Shown: positions 33,694 through 42,764 of the stretch, in pieces
Numbering within the stretch: the stretch's first letter is position 1
How the letters are laid out: every line of letters starts with the position of its first letter
DNA from: an uncultured Tateyamaria sp.
Lineage (GTDB): Bacteria; Pseudomonadota; Alphaproteobacteria; Rhodobacterales; Rhodobacteraceae
Reading direction: 5' to 3'
Assembly (NCBI GenBank): GCA_905480645.1
Contig: CAJQRC010000010.1
Coordinates: 1 to 64,000 of the forward strand
Length of the DNA: 64,000 nt
Program-made: the position numbers and the translations under genes
Notes under the pieces: generated by a model
Seen by the model: the letters and a program-made list of their open reading frames with translations, nothing else
The model's database searches: none
Told to the model about the DNA's origin: nothing

Positions 33694-34782
33694 TCAATCT
33701 GCCAGCGCATATGCAGCGGGAGCGACTAAATCGCCGTTCTCACTAAAGATATAAATGTGGCGTGGATCAATATAAACGCTTAGCGCAATTCCTAACTCAA
33801 GATTATGAACGCCATTTATAAGACCTACCCACTTGTCCTCCTGATGATTGAGGTGGATGAAAGTTTCTGATCCGGTTAATTCGGTGACTGCTAATTTAGT
33901 GATGAATTCCAAACTATCCGCCCGGCCTTTGTCTAGCTTGACGTGATTGGGGCGGAAGCCTGCAAGATATCTATCGTCCGGTAAGTCAAGAAGTCGCCCA
34001 GTAGCACTTGCCGACTGTCGGTCCTCAAATAAGATCTGGTCTCCAGATTTTATTAATTTAAGAAAATTCATTGGTGGATCGCTGAATACTCTGGCGGTGG
34101 TTGCATCTACAGGCTGCCTATAGACGTCCGGTGTCAGGCCAAACTGGCGAACCTGCCCTTCCCAGAGTGCGGCAGTATTGCCACCTAGCAAGAGTGCCTC
34201 CTCTGGCTCAGTGGTCGCATAAACAAAAATTGAACCGGCATCTTCAAAAATCTTGGGAATTTCAACTCGCAGCTCTTCTCGAAGTTTGTAGTCGAGGTTT
34301 GCTAGTGGTTCATCTAGTAAAACAAGGCCAGCATCTTTTACGAGTGCCCGTGCTAATGCGCAGCGTTGCTGTTGGCCACCTGATAATTCTAAAGGCTTCC
34401 GATCAAGCAATGAGGTCATTTGCATCAAGTCGGCAGATTTTTTGACGGCCTTGTCTATCACTGTTGCTGATTTTCCCATTAAACGTAATGGAGATGCAAT
34501 ATTATCGTAGACGCTCATAGAAGGGTAATTAATGAATTGTTGATACACCATGGCTATCATTCGATCTTGCACACGTACGCCGGTTACGTCGTCGCCCTCC
34601 CAAAAAACCTGTCCCGTTGTTGGGGCGTCTAAACCTGCCATCAAACGCATAAGTGAAGTTTTACCTGACTGAGTTGGTCCAAGCAGAACATTCATAGACC
34701 CTTTGTTCAGAGTGAGATTGGTTACATGGATATGTAGCTGTCCGTTATTAATTTTTGAGATATTTCGCAGTTCGAGTGTCAT
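33694..34782 (-). CDS. glpS: Glycerol ABC transporter ATP-binding protein
   Basis: A 362-residue ABC ATPase. Walker A reads GPTQSGKTS, the signature LSGGQQQRCALARAL, Walker B LVLLDEPLANLD; the usual switch His position reads YATTEPEEA, lacking the His of THD. The C-terminal third is a regulatory TOBE-like region. It pairs with GlpT, which has a degenerate signature but a normal switch His, so the two complement each other in one composite ATP site. First transporter gene after glpD. Confidence 0.88.
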   Translation of the reverse strand: MTLELRNISKINNGQLHIHVTNLTLNKGSMNVLLGPTQSGKTSLMRLMAGLDAPTTGQVFWEGDDVTGVRVQDRMIAMVYQQFINYPSMSVYDNIASPLRLMGKSATVIDKAVKKSADLMQMTSLLDRKPLELSGGQQQRCALARALVKDAGLVLLDEPLANLDYKLREELRVEIPKIFEDAGSIFVYATTEPEEALLLGGNTAALWEGQVRQFGLTPDVYRQPVDATTARVFSDPPMNFLKLIKSGDQILFEDRQSASATGRLLDLPDDRYLAGFRPNHVKLDKGRADSLEFITKLAVTELTGSETFIHLNHQEDKWVGLINGVHNLELGIALSVYIDPRHIYIFSENGDLVAPAAYALAD

Positions 34783-34792
34783 TTTTTTTCCT

Positions 34793-36379
34793 TTACTCGG
34801 CTGCTTTAATTCGGACTTTACAACGCTGGGCTATTATCCAATCTTCTATGCTCTGGATCTGCTCAGTTGTCATTCGAAGACCTAATTTTGTTCTGCGCCA
34901 AACAATATCATCTGCAGTCTGCACGTATTCGTTTTTTATTAGCCATTCAACTTCGCGCTGGGTTAATTCCGCGCCAAAGTTAATCCCTAAATCACTAGCA
35001 AATTCGGCATCTCCCAATATTTCGTTTACTTCACTGCCATAGGCCCGAACGAGGCGCTTGGCCCATCTATCTGTCAAAAACGGATAAGCTGCTTGTGTTG
35101 CTGAAATTAGCGAATTTACGCCATCTACTTCAAAATCTCCACCGGGAAGTGCTACGCCCGCTGTCCACTTGTCTCTTACTACCGGTATGGCCTCAGATAT
35201 TTTTTCAAGAGCGCTTTCCGCAAGTCGTCGGTAAGTTGTAATTTTACCGCCAAATACGTTTAACGTTGGAGCACCACAACTTTGGTCTAATTTCAATACA
35301 TAATCACGGGTAGCAGCAGAGGCGCTTTTTGCGCCGTCGTTATATAACGGACGCACACCTGAAAACGTCCAAACGATATCTTCGCTTGTGATTGGCTCGG
35401 CTAGATATTCGTTGATGAACTCTATCAAGTAATTCCTTTCTGCCGGGGTACAGATGGGTTTTTTTTGTGGATCATCATGATCTGCGTCTGTTGTGCCAAT
35501 TAGTGTGAAATCTGTTTCGTAGGGTATCGCAAATATGATCCGTCCATCTGTACCCTGAAAGAAATAACACTTATCATGGTTAAATAATCTTTTGGTGACG
35601 ATATGACTGCCACGCACGAGGCGGACTTTATCTTTTTGGTTACTTTTTAAAGTGCCTCGCAAGACGTCACTAACCCAAGGTCCAGCAGCGTTAACAATCA
35701 TTTTGGCAGTTACTTTATTTGTCTCACCAGTGATAGTACTTTGTGTCTGGATTTCCCAAATACCATCAATGACATCTGCCTTGATAACCTTTTCTCGGGT
35801 TTGGATTGAAGCACCACGTTTTTCAGCATCCCGAGCGTTCAAAACCACTAGACGCGAGTCTTCGACCCAACAATCTGAATATTCATATGCTGTTTCAAAA
35901 CGCGGTGAGAGTGCCGTTCCCTCCGGGTTTGCGCTTAGTTCTATTTTGGTCGTGCCAGGCAGTATTTTACGTCCACCTATATTGTCATATAGAAAAAGAC
36001 CAAGTCGGATAAGCCATGCAGGTCTGCGACCCTTCATCCAAGGCATGACTTTATTGAAAAGCTTAGAAGTTGGAGTGTTCAAATCAAAGCGCATGCTGTT
36101 GTGATATGGTAGGATAAATCTCATTGGCCATGCAATATGTGGCATGGCTTTCAGTAAGATTTCTCTTTCGATTAACGCTTCACGAACAAGCCTGAATTCA
36201 AAGTATTCGAGGTAGCGCAGGCCACCATGGAACAATTTCGTAGAGGCAGCAGAAGTGGCAGAGCCAATATCATTCATTTCGATTAGGCAGACTGACAAGC
36301 CACGCCCACTTGCATCACGCGCAATACCACAACCGTTGATGCCACCTCCAATAACTAGCAGATCGAAATCTGGCGCCAT
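34793..36379 (-). CDS. glpD: Aerobic glycerol-3-phosphate dehydrogenase
   Basis: A 528-residue FAD enzyme. The N-terminal FAD-binding motif is VIGGGINGCGIARDASGRG, followed by SATSAASTKLFHGGLRYLEYFEFRLVREAL, the classical GlpD signature, and later GVRPLYNDGAKSASAATRDY and NVFGGKITTYRRLAE. It oxidises glycerol 3-phosphate to dihydroxyacetone phosphate at the inner membrane and reduces quinone. It is the first gene of the operon, divergent from the DeoR-type regulator. It is not the erythritol-phosphate dehydrogenase EryB, judged by overall match to GlpD. Confidence 0.94.
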   Translation of the reverse strand: MAPDFDLLVIGGGINGCGIARDASGRGLSVCLIEMNDIGSATSAASTKLFHGGLRYLEYFEFRLVREALIEREILLKAMPHIAWPMRFILPYHNSMRFDLNTPTSKLFNKVMPWMKGRRPAWLIRLGLFLYDNIGGRKILPGTTKIELSANPEGTALSPRFETAYEYSDCWVEDSRLVVLNARDAEKRGASIQTREKVIKADVIDGIWEIQTQSTITGETNKVTAKMIVNAAGPWVSDVLRGTLKSNQKDKVRLVRGSHIVTKRLFNHDKCYFFQGTDGRIIFAIPYETDFTLIGTTDADHDDPQKKPICTPAERNYLIEFINEYLAEPITSEDIVWTFSGVRPLYNDGAKSASAATRDYVLKLDQSCGAPTLNVFGGKITTYRRLAESALEKISEAIPVVRDKWTAGVALPGGDFEVDGVNSLISATQAAYPFLTDRWAKRLVRAYGSEVNEILGDAEFASDLGINFGAELTQREVEWLIKNEYVQTADDIVWRRTKLGLRMTTEQIQSIEDWIIAQRCKVRIKAAE

Positions 36380-36449
36380 TAATAACTCCTGCAGGATAAT
36401 ACCGGATCCGAAAGATATAGATCTAAAATGTGCATGAAAGGAAGATTAA

Positions 36450-36469
36450 AATGTTCGTTTGTGTTTGAA
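36450..36469. promoter_or_regulatory. Candidate GlpR operator in the glpD-glpR gap
   Basis: AATGTTCGTTTGTGTTTGAA contains ATGTTCG, equal to one half-site of the E. coli GlpR operator, followed by a related TGTTTGA in direct orientation. It lies 71 bases upstream of glpD and between the divergent starts. The gap (36380-36639) is AT-rich and holds no gene. Binding is not proven. Confidence 0.35.
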
Positions 36470-36639
36470 TTTAGTTATCCTAATGAAGTTATTGTATAAA
36501 TTTTATTTTTCTTCAATTGATATTAGGTCTAACTACTCAGAAGATATATCTTATCAGGCTTTGCTGACCTTAAAATAGAATAACTTTGAATAAATCTGCA
36601 CTAAGCAGACCCGATTCGAACTTGGGAGGAAATATTGGT

Positions 36640-37398
36640 ATGGTGCAAACACTGCGGAAACCTGAGATCATCAATATTGTTAGGCGTGAAGGCAAGGTTA
36701 CTGTCGATCACCTTGTTGAAGTTTTTGGGGTCACGCCGCAGACTATCCGCCGTGACCTTTTGGACTTAGCACATTCTGGTCAATTAGACAGAGTACATGG
36801 CGGGGCAATATTGCCGTCGAACACCGTCAATATTGGTTACAGTGAACGTCGTGAATTAAATCAATCTGTAAAAGTAGATATAGCTCGTTCTTGTGTTCAA
36901 AAGATACCAAACGATTGTTCCTTGTTTTTGAATATTGGAACCACAACAGAGGCTGTTGCAGTAGAATTGCTTAATCATCAAGGCCTGATGGTGGTAACAA
37001 ATAACATGAACATTGCAAATATTCTTTCGGTTAGCCCTGATATTGAAGTTGTAGTCACTGGTGGGCAGTTACGACGATCAGATGGTGGCTTGATTGGCGA
37101 TCTTACTAAAGACACGATCAGGCAATTCCGGTTTGATTATGCAGTGATAGGGTGCTCTGCATTGCGTGAGGATGGTGATATACTCGACTTCGATATTCGC
37201 GAAGTTGGTGTAAGCAAATCTATTATCGAACAAAGTGAAACAGTACTTTTGGTATCAGATAGTTCAAAATTTGAACGTAAAGCGCCTGTTAAGATAGCCT
37301 CTATGGGTGAGGTTGATGTCTTTGTGACAGATAAAGGATTACCGAAGGCTTGCGCGAAATTTTGCAATGAACTTGGTACACAGGTTATGTACGCTTAA
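36640..37398 (+). CDS. glpR: DeoR-family transcriptional repressor of glycerol genes
   Basis: A 252-residue regulator. The start at ATG 36640 is preferred because GGGAGGA sits at 36624-36630; an upstream in-frame TTG would add 18 residues. The N-terminal helix-turn-helix reads VTVDHLVEVFGVTPQTIRRDL with the DeoR signature, then VHGGAI. The C-terminal sugar-phosphate sensor domain contains NIGTTTEAVA, VVTGGQLRRSDGGLIGD and the conserved DYAVIGCSAL. It likely senses glycerol 3-phosphate and represses the divergent glpD operon. Confidence 0.9.
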   Translation: MVQTLRKPEIINIVRREGKVTVDHLVEVFGVTPQTIRRDLLDLAHSGQLDRVHGGAILPSNTVNIGYSERRELNQSVKVDIARSCVQKIPNDCSLFLNIGTTTEAVAVELLNHQGLMVVTNNMNIANILSVSPDIEVVVTGGQLRRSDGGLIGDLTKDTIRQFRFDYAVIGCSALREDGDILDFDIREVGVSKSIIEQSETVLLVSDSSKFERKAPVKIASMGEVDVFVTDKGLPKACAKFCNELGTQVMYA

Positions 37399-37628
37399 AT
37401 TTGAGTCAATGTGAGGGCTTTACGAAAATAAGACTAGCTAGCGGCATGTGAGAGCTTTCTATCTGTGTGTTTATGTAGAGCAACCTAGATCGTCGTGATC
37501 ACCTTAAATCAGCTAAATGGTGACGTATTTAACCAAATTTTTTGGAGGCTGATCCACTTACAGAAAGTATAAAATATTGAAAATATGCTGTGGTTATCAA
37601 AATCTTTATTTCTACTTCTTAGTGTAAA

Positions 37629-38717
37629 CTATTCAGCATCTGCATAACGGCGTGCCTGCGCTAAATATACGGATACAGTTAACAGATCGACTGGTGTAGT
37701 CAGTTGGCGCTTTTTGACTAGCTGAGCCAATGGTTCGGCTTGCGACCAATTTGTAAAGGTAGAAAACTGCTGAGCAACTATGGAAGCTGTTTGTGGTCTT
37801 GATTGCAAGAGTTCAGAAATTGTTTTGTTGATAGTATTACTAACTTCATAATCAGTCGTGTCGTGATGGGCAGCCAACGCACTGATAATACCTTGTAATT
37901 TTGACGTTGGCTGGTTCGCATCAGTCAATAAATTTTCGTTTAGATAGTGTATGCCTTCGACACCATACAACTCAATCAATGCTGCAGAATAGGCTCCAAT
38001 GTTTTGTGCATCAGCACGGTTTTTCATTCTCTCTAAATAGCTTAAAATTTCAACTTTTGCTTTGTCGTCACCACTGAAGCCTAACAACAAAACTCGTATT
38101 GCTTGGTACGGGTATCCTGCTTTCGTTCGCAAATCTGCTAGCAACTCGTCAGTTGAGATTTTCACGTTTAACGCCCTCAATTCTTTGTAAGACGCTTTGT
38201 CTAACTCACGAACGGCCAAGTCGCGTAATTTAGGGTTTGTACTTGTTTGAAGGGCTTCAAAAAAAGCAAAACGGGACGGATGAAAATCAACACTATTCCA
38301 AAGATTTGTATTTTTGATTGTCTTTTTTAATATTTCTTTAAAATCTGTGTCTACATAAGAGACCCGCGTCCAGTTACCCGCTTCAGTTCTCCGAAATAGG
38401 ACCGCATGTTCTGAGTTTCTTTGAAGTTTTCGTCTATCAGTAGATGAAACGAGAAACGGCCAAGTGAAATCCTGTCCGCTTCCACGTAAAACTTGTATAA
38501 CTTCAAAAGAAAATTCAGAATCTGGATTTGGCCTGGCAAGTACAAGTGCACCTGCTTGCAAAATCCAGTCTATTTCGGTGCGTTCTGGTTTGCGGAAATC
38601 AAAAACACAAGCATTTGCTGCTGCTATAGATGTAAGTACCATGCAAAGAGCTAAGATTACTGAAATAAGCTTACAGTACAATCTGCGCCAGCAGGTCGGT
38701 AGGTGGACTATATGCAT
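37629..38717 (-). CDS. Secreted protein of unknown function with helical repeats
   Basis: A 362-residue protein with an N-terminal signal or anchor (hydrophobic CKLISVILALCMVLTSIAAANA). Residues 37-130 look beta-rich (DWILQAGALVLARPN, FEVIQVLRGSGQDFTW), resembling a small OB/tumour-type domain seen in secreted copper or metal-linked proteins, though I cannot name a family. The rest is mostly helical and rich in Ala and Leu with irregular HEAT- or TPR-like spacing. It ends the minus-strand DUF2796-ABC-DUF3299 set and is separated from DUF3299 by 74 bases, so it may belong to the same metal-related system. Confidence 0.6.
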   Translation of the reverse strand: MHIVHLPTCWRRLYCKLISVILALCMVLTSIAAANACVFDFRKPERTEIDWILQAGALVLARPNPDSEFSFEVIQVLRGSGQDFTWPFLVSSTDRRKLQRNSEHAVLFRRTEAGNWTRVSYVDTDFKEILKKTIKNTNLWNSVDFHPSRFAFFEALQTSTNPKLRDLAVRELDKASYKELRALNVKISTDELLADLRTKAGYPYQAIRVLLLGFSGDDKAKVEILSYLERMKNRADAQNIGAYSAALIELYGVEGIHYLNENLLTDANQPTSKLQGIISALAAHHDTTDYEVSNTINKTISELLQSRPQTASIVAQQFSTFTNWSQAEPLAQLVKKRQLTTPVDLLTVSVYLAQARRYADAE

Positions 38718-38791
38718 TTGATTTCTGTTTCCTTAATCTTTTTAAATTTTCAATATTTCCCTCAAACGGCCATTGCGGACTTTTTAATGTG

Positions 38792-39295
38792 TTACAACGA
38801 GACTATTTGATCTGCGGAAAGCGCATATCCAACATCTGCCATCTGTGTCTTTGTAGAAGCGGTTCCAAACATGCCAGTGACTTGGACGGCTTCAAATAAC
38901 CCTGTACTTTCAAAAGGTTTTTCGGTCGTCACAAATACAAGTTGATTGGCAGGAGGTGGTGGAACATGTACGCATGCTCCGACAAACGGCACTAAAATAA
39001 ATGCTGTCACGCCAGTACCTGAATAATCAATTGGTACAATATACCCAGGGATACGTACGTTTTGGCCGTTCCAATCGGTCCGAATGCCACTGGATTTCGG
39101 CTGTTCACTTATTAGGCTTGATTGGTCATGATCAATAATTCCTTGAAACAGATTTGACGTTTTCCGGCTGCCTTCAGGAATTAAGTCTGACCATTCTAAA
39201 TCAATTACGTCATCGGAGTGAGCGACATTGGGCACGATTGTGAGCGAACTGAGCCCTATCATGAACGTCCTACGATAAAGATTATTTGGTCTCAT
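38792..39295 (-). CDS. DUF3299 family exported protein
   Basis: A 167-residue exported protein. The N-terminus has a Tat-like or Sec signal (YRRTFMIGLSSLTIVPNVAHS). The core RIPGYIVPIDYSGTGVTAFILVPFVGACVHVPPPPANQLVFV is the DUF3299 hallmark with a conserved Cys-His pair, suggesting metal binding. DUF3299 genes often lie next to a LolCDE/MacB-like ABC pair and DUF2796, as here. In Vibrio cholerae such a set (zrg genes) is tied to zinc uptake. Role here inferred from that context. Confidence 0.85.
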   Translation of the reverse strand: MRPNNLYRRTFMIGLSSLTIVPNVAHSDDVIDLEWSDLIPEGSRKTSNLFQGIIDHDQSSLISEQPKSSGIRTDWNGQNVRIPGYIVPIDYSGTGVTAFILVPFVGACVHVPPPPANQLVFVTTEKPFESTGLFEAVQVTGMFGTASTKTQMADVGYALSADQIVSL

Positions 39296-39399
39296 TGATA
39301 TGCTTTCGTTGACGAAATTATTTTACACCTTACCCGATTAGGTAGGTAAATAATGCTTCATTTGACACTATACAACTACCATGTTTTTCGAATGCGAGA

Positions 39400-40650
39400 T
39401 CAAACGTTTACTATCATACCATCAGAGACGGACATACGGTAAGCTCTGATTGCAGGAACCAAACTTATGAAGGCACCAGCGATAATCACACTGAAAATTA
39501 ATAATGCCTCGTCTTTTGTGGGAGCATTAATTGGCACCCATAAGCCAAATGCTTGGTCGATCGCAGATTGAGAAGCGAAAAGTCCCAAATAGAGCAAAGC
39601 ACACCCCAATATAGCGCCAATCGCAGTAACAAATGTTGCCTCCGCCACCAGCATTCCCAAGATTAACGAAGGTTTCGCACCCACTGCCCGGAAGATCGCC
39701 ATTTCACGTCGACGCTCATTTAAACTGGAAAAGACCATTGCCATCATTCCGATTAAAGCAGTGACTACAACCATAGCAGATATGGCTATCAAAGCTGATT
39801 CAGCAACTCCCACAATTTGCCAAAGTTCCTGTAATGCAACGCCAGGCAGGATCGCCAACAGTGGCTCCTTTGGATATTCGTTGATAAAACGTTGAAGCCC
39901 AAAAACCTGTAATCGACTTTTAGTACCGATCAGGGCTGCAGTTATGGCATGAGGTTTCAGGTCCATTTTACGTAGAATATCATTTGGAGTTGACTGACCA
40001 GGGATTTTAGCACCGCTTTTCCAATCGACATGAATTGCTTCTATAGCCTCTAGACTGACAATTATTGTGCGATCTACTGGCGTGCTTGTTTTTTTAAGGA
40101 TCCCAGCAATCCTGAACGGTTGATCTTCATGTTTACTAAATGACGCTAGTCCGTGCGCTATTATAATTGGGTCGCCAATTTGATAGCCTAACTCTGTTGC
40201 AACATCGGCCCCAATTACTGCGTCAAATAGATCCGTTATAAAAGCTCCATCTTGTAATTTTAAATTACTTTTTGATCGATATTTATACCGTTTAAAAAAT
40301 TCATTTGTTGTTCCCATTACACGGAACTGCTTATGACTGTCACCCAGTGAGACAGGCACAATCCAATCAACATTTTGCTGCGCCGCTATGTCTTGAAAAC
40401 TCGCCCAAGTAATGTTGTTGGTTGCATTGCCGATACGAAAAATAGAATATAGTAAAAGTTGTACAGAACCAGAACGCGCTCCCACAATGAGGTCTGTGCC
40501 AGAAATTGTATCGGTAAAGCTCGCCTTGGCGCTAGTGCGTATTTTTTCAACGCCTAAAAACAGAGCTATCGATAAAGAAATCGCTAGCACAGTGATAGAA
40601 ACTGTCAGAGCGCGAGCCATAAGTGAGCCAAATGCAAGGCGCAGGATCAT
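39400..40650 (-). CDS. FtsX/MacB-type ABC transporter permease
   Basis: A 416-residue permease with the MacB/LolE layout: one N-terminal helix (RALTVSITVLAISLSIALFLG), a large periplasmic domain of about 230 residues and three C-terminal helices with the FtsX motif SSLNERRREMAIFRAVGAKPSLIL. Such proteins usually drive mechanotransmission across the membrane rather than classical import. It overlaps its ATPase by four bases. Context points to a metal-related exporter or envelope system with DUF2796 and DUF3299. Confidence 0.88.
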   Translation of the reverse strand: MILRLAFGSLMARALTVSITVLAISLSIALFLGVEKIRTSAKASFTDTISGTDLIVGARSGSVQLLLYSIFRIGNATNNITWASFQDIAAQQNVDWIVPVSLGDSHKQFRVMGTTNEFFKRYKYRSKSNLKLQDGAFITDLFDAVIGADVATELGYQIGDPIIIAHGLASFSKHEDQPFRIAGILKKTSTPVDRTIIVSLEAIEAIHVDWKSGAKIPGQSTPNDILRKMDLKPHAITAALIGTKSRLQVFGLQRFINEYPKEPLLAILPGVALQELWQIVGVAESALIAISAMVVVTALIGMMAMVFSSLNERRREMAIFRAVGAKPSLILGMLVAEATFVTAIGAILGCALLYLGLFASQSAIDQAFGLWVPINAPTKDEALLIFSVIIAGAFISLVPAIRAYRMSVSDGMIVNV

Positions 40651-41378
40651 AGTTTTCCCGATTTGCGCGCGACAATATCTGCCATATGGATGACTTTATC
40701 AAATTGGTCTGCAAGACGTATGTCGTGACTTACAAATAATAAAGTTGATTTATTATTTTTTGATTGCTCAAAAAGAAGTTCCAGAAATTTTTTTTGGGTT
40801 GCTGCATCAAGTGCTGAAGTTGGTTCGTCCGCAATCAGCACTGGTGGTGACCCAATCAGCGCTCTGGCAGCGGCAACTCTTTGTTGCTGGCCTACGCTTA
40901 AGGTCCTTGCTTTGGTGCTGAGGACATTTTTGGGTAGTCCCAGAACATTGCAGAGCCGTTGTGCTTCATCGTGTGGGCAGGTGACTTGTGCGCGGCGATT
41001 AGGTGCAAATTGTAATGGCAGAAGAATATTGTCCTCGACACTCGCGTATGGAAGTAAATTAAACTGCTGAAAAATATAACCGATGTTTTCACCTCGGAAT
41101 TTATCACGTTGACCTGAAGATAAGAGGGAGAGATTCGTTCCTGCAACAGACACAACGCCTTTATGTGCTTTGACCGTACCGCAAATAAGAGATAAAAGCG
41201 TGGATTTTCCCGATCCACTTTCCCCGATAAGTAGCGCTGTTTGGCCGGTAAGTAATTCAAACTTGGGTATAGATAATGAAAATGAATTATTCCCCGGCCA
41301 CTGATACAATAGACTATGCAGTTGCAAAATATTTTTAGAATCAGGAACTGTGTTATCTGCCAATTCAAAGTTTACCAA
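40647..41378 (-). CDS. LolD/MacB-type ABC transporter ATP-binding protein
   Basis: A 243-residue ATPase. Walker A GESGSGKST, Q-loop in YIFQQFNLLP, signature LSVGQQQRVAAARAL (Val in place of Gly), Walker B PVLIADEPTSALD, switch His in FVSHD. The start shown is TTG, overlapping the end of the DUF2796 gene by 14 bases; another TTG at 41363 just after that stop is equally possible. It works with the FtsX-type permease encoded next. Confidence 0.85.
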   Translation of the reverse strand: MVNFELADNTVPDSKNILQLHSLLYQWPGNNSFSLSIPKFELLTGQTALLIGESGSGKSTLLSLICGTVKAHKGVVSVAGTNLSLLSSGQRDKFRGENIGYIFQQFNLLPYASVEDNILLPLQFAPNRRAQVTCPHDEAQRLCNVLGLPKNVLSTKARTLSVGQQQRVAAARALIGSPPVLIADEPTSALDAATQKKFLELLFEQSKNNKSTLLFVSHDIRLADQFDKVIHMADIVARKSGKL

Positions 41379-41958
41379 TCAAATCTAGTGTAGGTTCTTC
41401 TCTTTCTATCTCAAAAGTAAACGCTCCGACATCTGAAATCATTTGGACTTCAAGTTCTTTAGCATTCGGAAATAAATCAAAATATGCGAACTTGATTTCG
41501 GTCATTGCCGCGATGTTCATGCAATTTAAAATGTAAGAAGCGTGAAATTCAGTATGAGCTGATTTTTCTTGATGTTCATCATGCTCATCGTGCTCATCGT
41601 GCTCATCATGCTCATCATGCTCATCATGCTCATCATGTTCATCATCACTCTCAAGTTTGGCAGCGGCTTGCATGACACTACATTTGGCATCGGAAGAGAT
41701 TAGAAATAAATCCAAAGGCTTACCCAAAATGGTAATAGCAGTGTCGACAGCTTTACGATCTTTGCTGCTTTCTGCGACATATTCAAAGCCAACAATATCT
41801 GCACCTGGGGCATGGAGGTCTATTGCGATTTTTTGACCTTCGATAGCCACCTCAAGTTGGCCAACCCCATGTTCATGGCTCTCCAATTGCCGAGTGCTTT
41901 CGGCTAATAAGGGGTTAGAGGTGATAACGGTTATTCCAAAAATCAATATGGTTTTCAT
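41365..41958 (-). CDS. DUF2796 family periplasmic metal-binding protein (ZrgA-like)
   Basis: A 197-residue secreted protein: signal peptide (about 19 residues ending LLAES), the opening HEHGVGQLEVAIEGQKIAIDLHAPGADIVGFE that typifies DUF2796/ZrgA, a central acidic His-rich linker of eight DEH units, then a C-terminal beta domain. ZrgA in Vibrio cholerae takes part in zinc acquisition. The DEH run could capture several zinc ions. AGGATAAC precedes the ATG. It is the first gene of the five-gene minus-strand unit. Confidence 0.88.
   Translation of the reverse strand: MKTILIFGITVITSNPLLAESTRQLESHEHGVGQLEVAIEGQKIAIDLHAPGADIVGFEYVAESSKDRKAVDTAITILGKPLDLFLISSDAKCSVMQAAAKLESDDEHDEHDEHDEHDEHDEHDEHDEHQEKSAHTEFHASYILNCMNIAAMTEIKFAYFDLFPNAKELEVQMISDVGAFTFEIEREEPTLDLIGKL
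41572..41643. repeat. Eight tandem 9-bp units encoding DEH
   Basis: Eight in-frame copies of a 9-base unit (plus strand ATGCTCATC with A/G or T/C variants) encode Asp-Glu-His repeats inside the DUF2796 gene. Copies are nearly identical, so the number may change by slippage without breaking the frame. Confidence 0.95.
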
Positions 41959-42351
41959 ATTAGTTATCCTAATTAATAATAGTTTTTTGAGCAGTGTAGC
42001 TTTTGCAAGGTCCGTTTAAGTCATCGATTTTATTGTGGTATTTGGACAGAGATTTTGACAATGCGCATAAAGATAAGCTGTTTTATTATATGAAAGATTT
42101 GCTGTCTTTATAAAACTAAATCACAGGTAGTGATGTCTCATGGCAGCAACGACAAGCCGTAAAAGCTTTATCTGCTTTGCTTTGATCGGTTAAATTCTTT
42201 CGGTGCGATAATTGGTGGTGCAGCTGTTCAAGTTAAATTATCAGAAATAGCTTGGGTCGATAATGATCTATTGTGCTACTGAAAATATCCAAATCTTCGG
42301 ACTGCAGATTACCTCCTCCTATACGATCTATACCCTTCTAATCTATTAAAC

Positions 42352-42369
42352 GTTATATTATAAAATAAC
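42352..42369. promoter_or_regulatory. Near-palindrome resembling a Fur/Zur-family box
   Basis: GTTATATTATAAAATAAC is an 18-base inverted repeat with 16 of 18 positions symmetric. AT-rich dyads of this shape (GTTAT...ATAAC) resemble Zur sites of alphaproteobacteria. It lies about 390 bases from both flanking genes, which is far for an operator of the DUF2796 gene. The match is by eye only. Confidence 0.3.
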
Positions 42370-42456
42370 AGAAGCGCCAGAAAAAAATTATTGAGCGAGT
42401 TATTCGTTCGTAAATAAATCTTAAAAGTTAAACTAAAAGTGAAAATGCAGTATTTT

Positions 42457-42483
42457 CAATCAATCAATCAATCAATCAATCAA
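42457..42483. repeat. CAAT tetranucleotide tandem repeat
   Basis: Six perfect CAAT copies plus CAA. It is in non-coding DNA, upstream of the aldehyde dehydrogenase unit. Copy number is likely unstable. Confidence 0.95.
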
Positions 42484-42764
42484 GCTTCTTTCAGCTCCGT
42501 TTAAATGACGTGCTTATCAACTATTGTTTTCTATCAAAGGCAACGCTCCAAAAAATAACTTAAATCATAATATGCTCAAGAAGGGTTTTGTGGTCAATTG
42601 TTGGGCGAAAAACAAGGTGATGTTAAGAATATCTTACATTGAAATAAGGGACAAAATCTGACAATAGTTAACTTCTAAGAGTGGTTTAATTAAATTAGAA
42701 TTAACCGAGCAGAGTATGATTACGTTGACGTAAAAATTTCGCGTTAACAATAAAGGAACTAACC

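Larger units (their letters stand above)
41959..42764. other. Long AT-rich intergenic region, no gene seen
   Basis: An 806-base gap between the divergent DUF2796 and aldehyde dehydrogenase units. No reading frame in it has coding character; short frames are interrupted and lack RBS. It holds a near-palindrome at 42352-42369 and a CAAT tandem repeat at 42457-42483, described separately. Both divergent promoters should lie within it. A decayed gene or a small RNA cannot be excluded. Confidence 0.5.

Noticed and set aside
34793-36379. glpD as erythritol-phosphate dehydrogenase EryB completing the ery pathway
   Set aside because: Sequence signature, operon order with glpSTPQUV-glpK and divergent DeoR regulator all fit GlpD.
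41572-41643. CRISPR-like repeat array
   Set aside because: Units are 9 bp, in frame, without spacers, and encode DEH within a DUF2796 protein.
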